Assembly: GCF_001647275.1 (NCBI RefSeq) | Contig: NZ_LRMM01000032.1 | Span: 1-50,174, forward strand | Source: Rufibacter ruber | GTDB taxonomy: Bacteria; Bacteroidota; Bacteroidia; Cytophagales; Hymenobacteraceae | Reading direction: 5' to 3' | Length of the DNA stretch: 50,174 bases | Shown: one piece after another, positions 8,279-15,576 of the stretch | How the letters are laid out: each line of letters begins with the position of its first letter | Position numbering within the stretch: position 1 is the stretch's first letter | Notes under the pieces: model-generated | The model's database searches: none | The model's input: only the letters and a program-made list of their open reading frames with translations | Told to the model about the DNA's origin: nothing | Translations under genes and position numbers: made by a program

Positions 8279-9679
8279 ATGAACGATAATTTCAATGAAT
8301 TCTCTGGCGAAGATTTAGACCTGATTCAGCGGTTTGAAAGCATGCAGGAGAATAATGGGGCTGTGTTCTTTGATCTTTCAGATTTTGAGACGATCATAGA
8401 CTACTATGCCAATAACTTTAATTACAGCCAGGCCCTCAAGGCCTGTGACGCTGGTATTGCCCAGTATCCGTTCTCATCAGAGTTGCTCATAGATAAAGCC
8501 CAGGTGTTAGCTATGTTGGGCGCGTTTGATGAGGCTTTGGCTCTGGTTGAAGAAGTGGCGCTAAGAGAGCCCCAGAACGAAGACATTGCCCTTACCAGAG
8601 GAATCATCTTTAACCAGAAGGGTGATTTTGCGTTAGCCATTGACTGTTTCAAAGAGGCTGCTGAAAACTCAGAGGTCAAAGACGACATCTTCTTTAACAT
8701 TGGTTTGTCTTATCAGAGCTGGGGTAAGTTCAAATCAGCCATGAAGTACTATAAGAAGAGCCTCAGCCTTAACATTGAGAATGAACTGGCGCTACAGGAA
8801 CTCCTCTATTGTTTAGAAATCACTGGAGATGGTGAGCAGGTGGTTTCCTTCTTTCAGGAGTTTGTAGACGCAGATCCTTACTCGGCCATGGCGTGGTTCA
8901 ACCTTGGGCTTACCCACAGCCGTCTGGGCAATTATGAAAAGGCCATTGCCGCCTATGAGTATGCCACCCTCATCAAATCTGATTTTGCCGCCGCCTTTGT
9001 CAATATGGCCAATAGCTATGTGTACTTAGGCGAGTTCTCAAAAGCCATTGAAGCATTCAAAGCGGCTAATGAGCTTGGTGAGCCCAATGCAGACATTCTC
9101 TGTAACATAGGAGAATGTTATGAGAAGCTGTCACAGTGGGATCTGGCCCATAAGTATTATCAAAAAGCTATTGACCTTTCTCCGGAAATGGACGAGGCGT
9201 GGTTTGGCATAGGCATTGTGCTGGATCTGCAGGGAAGATGGCTGGAGGCGGTGCATTATTACCGCAAAGCACTCACCTTCTATGCTGAGAACCCTGATTA
9301 CTGGCTCGCCCTGGCCGCGGCTGAGTACCAGTTGGGGAATATCATCTCCAGTGTAGAAGCCTATGAGCAGGCAAGTATTCTGGCTCCTGAGAATAAAGAT
9401 ATCTGGCTTAACTGGTCTATCATCTTGTATGAACAGGGCAATTATGAAGGCGCTATTGACTTATTGCAGAATGCAGTAGAACTCCAGCCAGACGAGGCCG
9501 AACTTCACTACCGGCTGTGCGCGTACAGTTTAGCGGCAGGAAAATATAAACAGGCATACAATTATTTGGAAAATGCCTTAATTTTGAATTTTGAGAAGCA
9601 TACGCTTTTATTTGAATTCTTTCCTGAACTTGAGTCGCAGAAAGCCCTGGCGCGCCTGATTGACCAATACCGCAAATAG
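8279..9679 (+). CDS. Tetratricopeptide repeat protein
   Basis: A 466-residue soluble protein made almost entirely of TPR units from about residue 30 to the end. Typical repeats include AWFNLGLTHSRLGNYEKAIAAY, AFVNMANSYVYLGEFSKAI and ILCNIGECYEKLSQWDLAHK, each with the W/G/Y/A/F/P spacing of a 34-residue repeat. No signal peptide or membrane helix is seen, so a cytoplasmic scaffold is likely. The downstream phosphosulfolactate synthase starts 7 bp after its stop, suggesting co-transcription. Partner and role unknown. Confidence 0.9.
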   Translation: MNDNFNEFSGEDLDLIQRFESMQENNGAVFFDLSDFETIIDYYANNFNYSQALKACDAGIAQYPFSSELLIDKAQVLAMLGAFDEALALVEEVALREPQNEDIALTRGIIFNQKGDFALAIDCFKEAAENSEVKDDIFFNIGLSYQSWGKFKSAMKYYKKSLSLNIENELALQELLYCLEITGDGEQVVSFFQEFVDADPYSAMAWFNLGLTHSRLGNYEKAIAAYEYATLIKSDFAAAFVNMANSYVYLGEFSKAIEAFKAANELGEPNADILCNIGECYEKLSQWDLAHKYYQKAIDLSPEMDEAWFGIGIVLDLQGRWLEAVHYYRKALTFYAENPDYWLALAAAEYQLGNIISSVEAYEQASILAPENKDIWLNWSIILYEQGNYEGAIDLLQNAVELQPDEAELHYRLCAYSLAAGKYKQAYNYLENALILNFEKHTLLFEFFPELESQKALARLIDQYRK

Positions 9680-9686
9680 TACCTTC

Positions 9687-10469
9687 ATGAATTACGAACT
9701 TACCCAAGTACCCGAACGCACCGCTAAACCTAGAGAAAGTGGTTTTACCATGGCCATGGACAAAGGACTTAGCCTCAGAGAGGCTGAAAACTTTGTAGAA
9801 GTGTCTGGGGAGTTTGTAGATATTGTGAAGTTAGGCTGGGCTACCTCTTATGTGACCCCTAACCTGGATAAGAAAATCGCCATTTTTCATGAGGCGGGAA
9901 TTCCTGTGTACTTTGGAGGCACCCTCTTTGAAGCCTTTATTGTACGGGGGCAGTTTGATGATTACCGTAGGCTTCTAGATAAGTATAACCTTTCTTACGC
10001 AGAAGTTTCTGATGGTTCCATTGATATGGACCATGAGCTGAAGTGCAAGTATATTAGAACCTTGGCTGAACAGGTGACAGTGTTGTCTGAGGTAGGTTCT
10101 AAAGATGCTGAGAAAATCATCCCGCCTTATAAATGGATCAGCCTGATGCAGGCTGAACTGGACGCTGGTGCCTGGAAGGTAATTGGGGAGTCAAGGGAAG
10201 CTGGCAATGTAGGGCTCTTTAGATCAACAGGGGAGGTAAGAAGCGGTCTGGTAGAGGAGATCCTGACAAAGATTCCGTTTGAGAAGATTATCTGGGAAGC
10301 CCCTCAGAAAGCACAGCAGGTGTTTTTTATAAAATTGCTGGGTGCCAATGTGAACTTGGGGAATATAGCCCCCAATGAGATCATTCCCTTGGAAACCATA
10401 CGCTTAGGCCTGAGGGGAGATACCTTCAGCCATTTCTTAGATACCAAGTCGCTGGAGAAACTAGTATAG
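9687..10469 (+). CDS. Phosphosulfolactate synthase (ComA family)
   Basis: A 260-residue TIM-barrel protein. It starts RESGFTMAMDKGLS, followed by FVDIVKLGWATSYV, IPVYFGGTLFEAF, EVSDGSIDM and IGESREAGNVG, the conserved strand ends of the ComA family. ComA adds sulfite to phosphoenolpyruvate to give (2R)-3-phosphosulfolactate, first seen in archaeal coenzyme M synthesis. ATG at 9687 is preferred over a start inside the TPR gene, because the conserved region begins just after it. In a Bacteroidota, coenzyme M is not expected; sulfolactate, or cysteate for sulfonolipids, is a plausible use (inference). Confidence 0.85.
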   Translation: MNYELTQVPERTAKPRESGFTMAMDKGLSLREAENFVEVSGEFVDIVKLGWATSYVTPNLDKKIAIFHEAGIPVYFGGTLFEAFIVRGQFDDYRRLLDKYNLSYAEVSDGSIDMDHELKCKYIRTLAEQVTVLSEVGSKDAEKIIPPYKWISLMQAELDAGAWKVIGESREAGNVGLFRSTGEVRSGLVEEILTKIPFEKIIWEAPQKAQQVFFIKLLGANVNLGNIAPNEIIPLETIRLGLRGDTFSHFLDTKSLEKLV

Positions 10470-10494
10470 TCGTTACCCTTATTCTTTTCCCCTC

Positions 10495-11133
10495 ATGGAG
10501 CTTCTCCGGCAGTTTTTAGATTTCTTTCTTCATCTTGACCAACACCTGAGCCAGATCATCTCTGAGTATGGCGTCTGGACCTATATTATTCTGTTCCTGA
10601 TTATCTTCATTGAAACAGGGGTGGTGGTCATGCCTTTTCTGCCGGGAGACTCCCTGCTTTTCGCGGCCGGCGCCTTTGCCGCCACGGGTGTGCTGAATGT
10701 CTGGTTGCTGTTGCTGCTGCTGTTTATTGCTGCTTTCCTGGGAGATACACTCAATTACGCCATCGGCAATTATTTTGGCCCCAAAGTGTTCAGGCGAGAT
10801 TACCGGTTCTTAAAGCGGGAGCACCTGCTCAAGACCCAGGCCTTTTATGACCGGCATGGGGGCAAGACAATCATCTTTGCCCGGTTTATTCCCATCATCA
10901 GAACCTTTGCCCCTTTTGTGGCGGGGGTAGGCACCATGAAGTACAGCAAGTTCCTGTCTTATAACGTGATTGGGGGCTTTTTATGGGTGGTGGGCTTCAT
11001 TGCGGCAGGTTTTGTGTTCGGCAACATTCCGGCGGTTAAGAAAAATTTCACCCTGGTGGTGTTTGGGATTATCCTGGTCTCCGTGATTCCGCCTATCTAT
11101 GAGTTGGTGAAGCAGAAATTCAGCAAGCGTTAA
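10495..11133 (+). CDS. DedA family inner-membrane protein
   Basis: A 212-residue membrane protein of the DedA/VTT family. It has an N-terminal helix (WTYIILFLIIFIETG), the conserved loop VVMPFLPGDSLLFAAGAFA, then LGDTLNYAIGNYFG and the G-x-x-x-x-FARFIPIIRTFAPFVAG segment with the two conserved arginines. DedA proteins recycle or flip polyprenyl-phosphate and lipids across the inner membrane and affect proton-motive-force homeostasis. It sits between the phosphosulfolactate synthase and aroE with short gaps, probably in one operon. Confidence 0.92.
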   Translation: MELLRQFLDFFLHLDQHLSQIISEYGVWTYIILFLIIFIETGVVVMPFLPGDSLLFAAGAFAATGVLNVWLLLLLLFIAAFLGDTLNYAIGNYFGPKVFRRDYRFLKREHLLKTQAFYDRHGGKTIIFARFIPIIRTFAPFVAGVGTMKYSKFLSYNVIGGFLWVVGFIAAGFVFGNIPAVKKNFTLVVFGIILVSVIPPIYELVKQKFSKR

Positions 11134-11169
11134 AAACAGGTAGATAGAATTCTGCCAGTCATTTCTTCT

Positions 11170-11907
11170 ATGGAAAACGAATATGGTTTGGTTGGCTACA
11201 AACTCAGCCACTCTTTTTCCCAGAGCTATTTTACAGAGAAGTTCAGGACAGAAGGTATCGTCAACAGCGTGTACCATTTGTTTGAGCTGAACAGCATTCT
11301 GGATTTCCCCCGGTTAATTGCCAGCCACCCTAACCTGAGGGGGTTAAACGTTACTATTCCCTACAAAGAAGCTATCATCCCTTTTCTAGACGGGTTAGAA
11401 AGTGCGGCCGCTCAGATAGGGGCAGTCAACGTCATTAAGTTTGAAAACGGCAAACTGATAGGGCATAACTCAGACTACCAGGGGTTCATGCAGTCTCTGC
11501 AGAACTTCTATCCCTGCTATCCGCACTCCCAGGCGCTGGTGTTGGGCACGGGCGGTGCCGCCAAAGCAGTGCTGGCCGCCCTAGAGTACCTGAACATCTC
11601 CTACAGGTTGGTTTCCAGAACCAGCCAGGCAGGCATGTTAACCTATGAAGAGCTTACCCCCGGTGTCATGGCTTCGGTTTCTTTGATCATCAATGCCTCG
11701 CCGGTAGGTACGTTCCCCAAGGCAGATGTGGCTCCTGCCATACCGTATGAACTGCTGTCTTCTCACCATTACCTGTATGACCTGGTGTACAACCCCGCTG
11801 AAACGCTTTTCCTGAAACTTGGAAAGGAGAGGGGGGCCAAAACCAGCAACGGCTTTGAGATGCTGTGCTTACAGGCAGAAGTAGCCTGGGAAATCTGGAA
11901 CAGTTAG
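11170..11907 (+). CDS. aroE: Shikimate dehydrogenase
   Basis: A 245-residue enzyme that reduces 3-dehydroshikimate to shikimate with NADPH in aromatic amino-acid synthesis. Visible family motifs: YGLVGYKLSHSFSQ for shikimate binding at residues 5-18, LRGLNVTIPYKE with the catalytic lysine, AQIGAVNVIK, HNSDYQGF, the nucleotide-binding loop VLGTGGAAKAVLAAL, and INASPVGTFP. The protein is a little shorter than E. coli AroE, normal for this phylum. The gene ends at a family-A palindrome that begins directly after the stop codon. Confidence 0.95.
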   Translation: MENEYGLVGYKLSHSFSQSYFTEKFRTEGIVNSVYHLFELNSILDFPRLIASHPNLRGLNVTIPYKEAIIPFLDGLESAAAQIGAVNVIKFENGKLIGHNSDYQGFMQSLQNFYPCYPHSQALVLGTGGAAKAVLAALEYLNISYRLVSRTSQAGMLTYEELTPGVMASVSLIINASPVGTFPKADVAPAIPYELLSSHHYLYDLVYNPAETLFLKLGKERGAKTSNGFEMLCLQAEVAWEIWNS

Positions 11908-11952
11908 TTCTGTTTTTCGGGCATGTTTTCAGAAAACAGCGAAAAACAGAAC
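11908..11952. repeat. Family-A palindrome, copy 1
   Basis: CTGTTTTTCG and CGAAAAACAG arms with an inner TGTTTTC/GAAAACA stem. It starts one base after the aroE stop codon. It is the first copy in the window and could act as the aroE terminator. Confidence 0.75.
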
Positions 11953-12164
11953 CAAAGATATTGCCCTGGAAGTGCCTGAGTTCATCAGAGAGAAGTACGG
12001 GTAATCCGCCAGCAGAGCTAGCCTTGCCTATATAGCTACAGGTGAGGAGGCTGGTTTGTCAAGCCCTTTGGGAGAACAATAGAAAGAGCCGTAGGCTATA
12101 ATTTTATATGAAGCGAAATTTTTAAACGAAAGGAATACAATATCAAAGCTGTTTAGAGATTTCT

Positions 12165-12284
12165 GGCTTATCCAGGGCACAGGCATTTGCTGGTGCGGTA
12201 CGGGAGCACCCTGTTTCTGGGCTGTTTTCTGAAAAGTAGCCCAGAAACGTCGGCCACGGCAAATGCCAGCGCCCTGGATAAGCC
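12165..12284. repeat. Nested inverted repeat: 26-bp outer arms around a family-A palindrome
   Basis: The outer arms 12165-12190 and 12259-12284 are reverse complements with 2 mismatches in 26. Inside, GTTTCTGGGCT at 12213-12223 pairs with AGCCCAGAAAC at 12238-12248, a divergent family-A copy. The 560-bp gap between aroE and the sigma-factor gene (11908-12469) otherwise shows no gene or recognised RNA. Confidence 0.75.
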
Positions 12285-12469
12285 CTCCCAGACAGATAAG
12301 GGAGAAACTCTGAACAGGTTCATTTTATAAAATACACTTCTGCCGTTCCTATTCATGGACAAGCTGCACTAGAGCGCATCAAGAATTTTTTCAATTCTTT
12401 CTGGCCTCATGCAACCTTTGCTCCCGCAAGGGAATCTCAGGAATAGATGAGCATTCAGTAAACCCCCTG

Positions 12470-13045
12470 TTGAAACTTTTTCAGTCACAGAATCCTACCG
12501 AAGCCGACCTTCTTAAAGAGGCCATTGCCGGTAAAAGGGAAGCACAGCGCCTGCTTTACCAACGCTACGCCAGCAAGATGCTGGCTGTGAGCAAGCGCTA
12601 CGCCCGTACAGATTTTGAGGCTGAAGATATTCTGCAGGATGCCTTTATGAAGGTGTTCACCCATCTGAAAAATTTTAAAGGGGAGTGTCCTGTAGAGTTC
12701 TGGATTAAAAGAATTGTGATCAACACCGCCCTTAAGCACCAGCGCAGCAACCGCCACCTAATGGTCACCGACCAGGAGGAGGAATGGGAGGAGGCCTCTG
12801 AGCAGGACTGCTTTGATAGTCAATACGGTTATGAAGAATTATTGGAACTAGTACGAGAGTTGCCGCCCCGGTATCAGGCTGTTTTCAACCTGTATGCCAT
12901 TGAGGGTTTCTCCCACAAAGAGATTGGGGAGATGTTAGAGATCACTGAGAGTACTTCTAAGTCACAATACTCCCGCGCACGTGCCAGCTTACGCCAGGCG
13001 CTCCTGCGGTTAACACGCCAGTACCATGAAAAAGTCACCGGCTGA
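12470..13045 (+). CDS. RNA polymerase sigma-70 factor, ECF subfamily
   Basis: A 191-residue ECF sigma factor with sigma-2 (LLYQRYASKMLAVSKRY, then AEDILQDAFMKVFTHL, binding core polymerase and the -10 region) and sigma-4 (LPPRYQAVFNLYAIEGFSHKEIGEMLEITESTSKSQYSRAR, a helix-turn-helix). TTG at 12470 is the start because sigma-2 begins about 20 residues later and no ATG is nearby. Its stop overlaps the next gene by 20 bp, so the two are coupled. That downstream membrane protein is the likely partner or target, but a classical ZAS anti-sigma motif was not found. Confidence 0.9.
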   Translation: MKLFQSQNPTEADLLKEAIAGKREAQRLLYQRYASKMLAVSKRYARTDFEAEDILQDAFMKVFTHLKNFKGECPVEFWIKRIVINTALKHQRSNRHLMVTDQEEEWEEASEQDCFDSQYGYEELLELVRELPPRYQAVFNLYAIEGFSHKEIGEMLEITESTSKSQYSRARASLRQALLRLTRQYHEKVTG

Positions 13046-14639
13046 AAGAAAGACAGACAGATCAATGGAGGACATTTTCAGAGAAGGCTTTGAAGGTGTT
13101 GAAAGCATGCCGTCCTCCAAAATCTGGGAGAACCTGGACCGGGAGCTTGACAACCAGGAACTGAACCGCTATAGAAAGCAGGTAATCTGGTACAGATCAG
13201 TTGCCGCCGCGTGCCTGCTGCTGCTCTGTGCCTCTGGTCTGTTCTTTTGGCGCTACCAACCCGCCGGTTCCAACCAATTGGGAGATGCCGCTTTAGTTGC
13301 AACACCTGGAGCTGAAGACCCACTGGGAGCAGTGGCCGTGGAACAAAGGGACTTGTTACATCCCCCACGTCAGGCAGAGGGGCAGGTGGCTTCTGTTTCT
13401 GAGCCGTTTTCTGAAAAACAGGCCAAAAACAGAAAAATTCCGCAAGCCCCACCAACCGCTCTCGCACTGACCGGCAAAGGGTTTTCTTCACAAGCAGTTC
13501 TGGAAAAAGGTACTGTTAACAAGGCTAACGCAAAAAGGAATACTAGGGAAGCCGTTGTGGTAGCATCTGTTTTTGAGGAAAAACAGGCCCCCATAAGGGG
13601 TATTGCAGGCGAGAAAACAGAAATATCAGGGGCAGAAGTGGCCGTGGGGGCGTTGAAAGCGGCCCCTGAACCTACAGGAGCCATGGCCGGTGCACCAGAA
13701 AGAAACCCTACAGCCTTGGGGGCAGACTCACTTTCAGTACCCAGAGCCGCCACAATTTTGGCACAGAAGAAGGCAGAGGTGGCAGAGGGCTTGAACCCCA
13801 CACCTGAACCTGCGGGCAAGAAGGAAGACCAGCAAGGCCCCCGCGGGGGAAGATGGAGCCTGGCCATGGCCTATGTGCCTCAGTACGCCTATACTCCGGC
13901 CTCCTTGGGTTCTAATGCTGCCCAGGCAGACGCCCCCCTTAACATGGCTGCCCAGCCCCGGCTCTATGAACAATACCAGGAGGCGGTAGATGAATATAAC
14001 AAGACCTATACCCCCGGCTACTCTTACAGCGCCATGGTAGGGGCAAGTTATAAACTGAATGATAAATGGCAGGTAGAAGGGGGGCTGTTGTACTCTCAGA
14101 ACGAAGCCAGCACCCATCATACCCTGCTCATCAGAAGCAATGGCATGCGAGAGAATTCCCTCCAGGCCGGGTTGGTAGTTGCCAAGGCAGAAGCTATCTT
14201 CAGCAATGCCACCAGAGAAATGGCAGGCGGGAATGTCATGTCCATCACCCGTACAGACGAGTACAACATCAAGTACAAGTTCCAGCAAGTGGGGGTGCCT
14301 GTCAGGCTTGCCTACAGACATGACATTAATAAGCTTTATGCGTTTGCCTCCGGCGGGTTGAACCTGAGTCTGATGATCAGGAACAGTATCACCCCAGACA
14401 ATGAGATGGTGGAGGCCGTGCAGTACAAGTTTCAGGATGAGGAGTCACCGTTCAGGGCATGGCAGTGGGCCGTGGCTACCTCAGTGGGCTTGGGGTATGA
14501 CCTCAACAGAATGATGAGTGTGGTGGCTGGGCCGGAACTGACCTACTCTATCACCCCCATTTTGAAAGGAGATCAGCAAAGCACAGACAACTACAAAATA
14601 GGAGTAAGTGTTGGCGCCAGATGGCGTATCTCCAGATAA
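13026..14639 (+). CDS. Membrane-anchored protein with C-terminal outer-membrane beta-barrel-like domain
   Basis: A 537-residue protein in three parts. Residues 1-55 are charged and cytoplasmic-like (SMEDIFREGFEGVESMPSSKIWENLDREL). A single membrane helix follows near residues 57-76 (SVAAACLLLLCASGLFFW). A long Ala/Pro/Glu-rich linker runs to about residue 275. The C-terminal ~260 residues look like a PF13568-type beta-barrel: GGRWSLAMAYVPQYAY at the start, repeated aromatic beta strands, and a last strand KIGVSVGARWRISR. This gene follows ECF sigma genes in many Bacteroidota and may take part in signalling. Part of the linker is encoded by a family-A palindrome. Confidence 0.78.
   Translation: MKKSPAERKTDRSMEDIFREGFEGVESMPSSKIWENLDRELDNQELNRYRKQVIWYRSVAAACLLLLCASGLFFWRYQPAGSNQLGDAALVATPGAEDPLGAVAVEQRDLLHPPRQAEGQVASVSEPFSEKQAKNRKIPQAPPTALALTGKGFSSQAVLEKGTVNKANAKRNTREAVVVASVFEEKQAPIRGIAGEKTEISGAEVAVGALKAAPEPTGAMAGAPERNPTALGADSLSVPRAATILAQKKAEVAEGLNPTPEPAGKKEDQQGPRGGRWSLAMAYVPQYAYTPASLGSNAAQADAPLNMAAQPRLYEQYQEAVDEYNKTYTPGYSYSAMVGASYKLNDKWQVEGGLLYSQNEASTHHTLLIRSNGMRENSLQAGLVVAKAEAIFSNATREMAGGNVMSITRTDEYNIKYKFQQVGVPVRLAYRHDINKLYAFASGGLNLSLMIRNSITPDNEMVEAVQYKFQDEESPFRAWQWAVATSVGLGYDLNRMMSVVAGPELTYSITPILKGDQQSTDNYKIGVSVGARWRISR
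13391..13436. repeat. Family-A palindrome inside a coding sequence
   Basis: A near-complete family-A copy (CTGTTTCTGAGCC / AGGCCAAAAACAG with inner GTTTTCTGAAAAAC) lies in the linker of the preceding gene and encodes SVSEPFSEKQAKNRK without breaking the frame. A shorter A-like fragment (CTGTTTTTGAGGAAAAACAG) lies at about 13576-13595 in the same linker. Confidence 0.8.
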
Positions 14640-14732
14640 TAGAAATAACCAGGCATTATACACACCGCATAGGGGTTTCCCTTAAGTTGTTTGTCTTATA
14701 AAAAGATAGCCAGATTTTATTACGTTTTTGCA

Positions 14733-14951
14733 ATGAATACTACTTACACTCTCTCAAAAGTGGTGAGAACTTGGCTGCTGCTGCTTTCTGTGCCTTTATA
14801 CATGGGAACAGCTGCTCTTTGGATGAAAGAGGAGATTAAATTTGTGCTGGGGGAGAAGGAGGAAACAACGTTTGCTCTTTCTCAGAAAGAAGAGTTTCCC
14901 AAACCTGTGGTCACGAAAGTCTCACAGGCGAAAAGAGTGCTGGTGCCTTAA
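14733..14951 (+). CDS. Small hypothetical membrane protein
   Basis: A 72-residue product starting MNTTYTLSKVVRTWLLLLS with one N-terminal hydrophobic helix (WLLLLSVPLYMGTAALW) and a charged tail rich in E and K. ATG at 14733 is chosen over the TTG at 14691. Not recognised; it may be a short envelope protein. It lies between the barrel protein and a small lipoprotein on the same strand. Confidence 0.5.
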   Translation: MNTTYTLSKVVRTWLLLLSVPLYMGTAALWMKEEIKFVLGEKEETTFALSQKEEFPKPVVTKVSQAKRVLVP

Positions 14952-14996
14952 CTGTTCCTTTTTCATAGAATCTGGTAAGTAGAAGAATACGCGTAC

Positions 14997-15353
14997 ATGC
15001 ACAAAATAAAGGGAAGTCTTGCCTGCTTGCTGTTGCTCATAGGGGCAGCCGGGTGCAGTGAAGAGGAAGTGGCAAGTGACTGTTATCCCGCAGTGGTGAA
15101 AGATCAGGGTTGCGGAACCGTGTTGGCCATTCTGGATGTAAGGGCTGCTGAGGTGCTGGGGGTAAAACCCAAGGATGATTCTGTGTGGGTCAATACATTC
15201 AGTCTGCCGCCGGTGTATCAGGTGCCAGGCAAGAGGTTATTTGTAAGGGTAGCCAACGTGCCCAAGAATGAAACCCCCTCCTGCCCGGGTTTTATTCCCG
15301 TTGTGTACCCCCACGTACGACTCCTGAGCTTTCAGGAGGCCCCTTGCCAGTAG
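14997..15353 (+). CDS. Small hypothetical lipoprotein
   Basis: A 118-residue protein with a lipoprotein signal: MHKIKGSLACLLLLIGAAGC, lipobox GAAGC with Cys20. The mature part has five further cysteines (SDCYP, QGCGT, PSCPG and the C-terminal APCQ among them) and beta-rich segments, which suggests disulfides in the periplasm or at the surface. No family was recognised. A strong terminator follows 80 bp downstream. Confidence 0.7.
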   Translation: MHKIKGSLACLLLLIGAAGCSEEEVASDCYPAVVKDQGCGTVLAILDVRAAEVLGVKPKDDSVWVNTFSLPPVYQVPGKRLFVRVANVPKNETPSCPGFIPVVYPHVRLLSFQEAPCQ

Positions 15354-15430
15354 ACACAGTTGCCTTTTAGCAGGGCCAAAGTGAGAATACGTTCAAACAC
15401 TAAGATAACCTCTACATACAAACCTATATT

Positions 15431-15468
15431 GCAAAAAACGCCGCTTTACCCAAAGCGGCGTTTTTTGC
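15431..15468. terminator. Strong bidirectional intrinsic terminator
   Basis: A 17-bp stem, GCAAAAAACGCCGCTTT paired with its complement around a 4-base loop, with A and T runs at either side. It ends the sigma-factor/lipoprotein group before uvrB. Confidence 0.9.
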
Positions 15469-15525
15469 TTCATTTGAGAAATATAACCCAAAAACGCTAC
15501 TTTCTTTAGCAAATGCTAAACTCTA

Positions 15526-15559
15526 TTGCGGCAGTAGGTGTTATAAAACGTTACCTTTG
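15526..15559 (+). promoter_or_regulatory. Promoter of uvrB (Bacteroidota type)
   Basis: A TTG at 15526-15528 and TACCTTTG at 15552-15559, separated by 23 bp. The uvrB ATG is 17 bp downstream, giving a very short leader. No LexA-like operator was recognised. Confidence 0.65.
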
Positions 15560-15576
15560 AGTGTAAATCTTCACGT

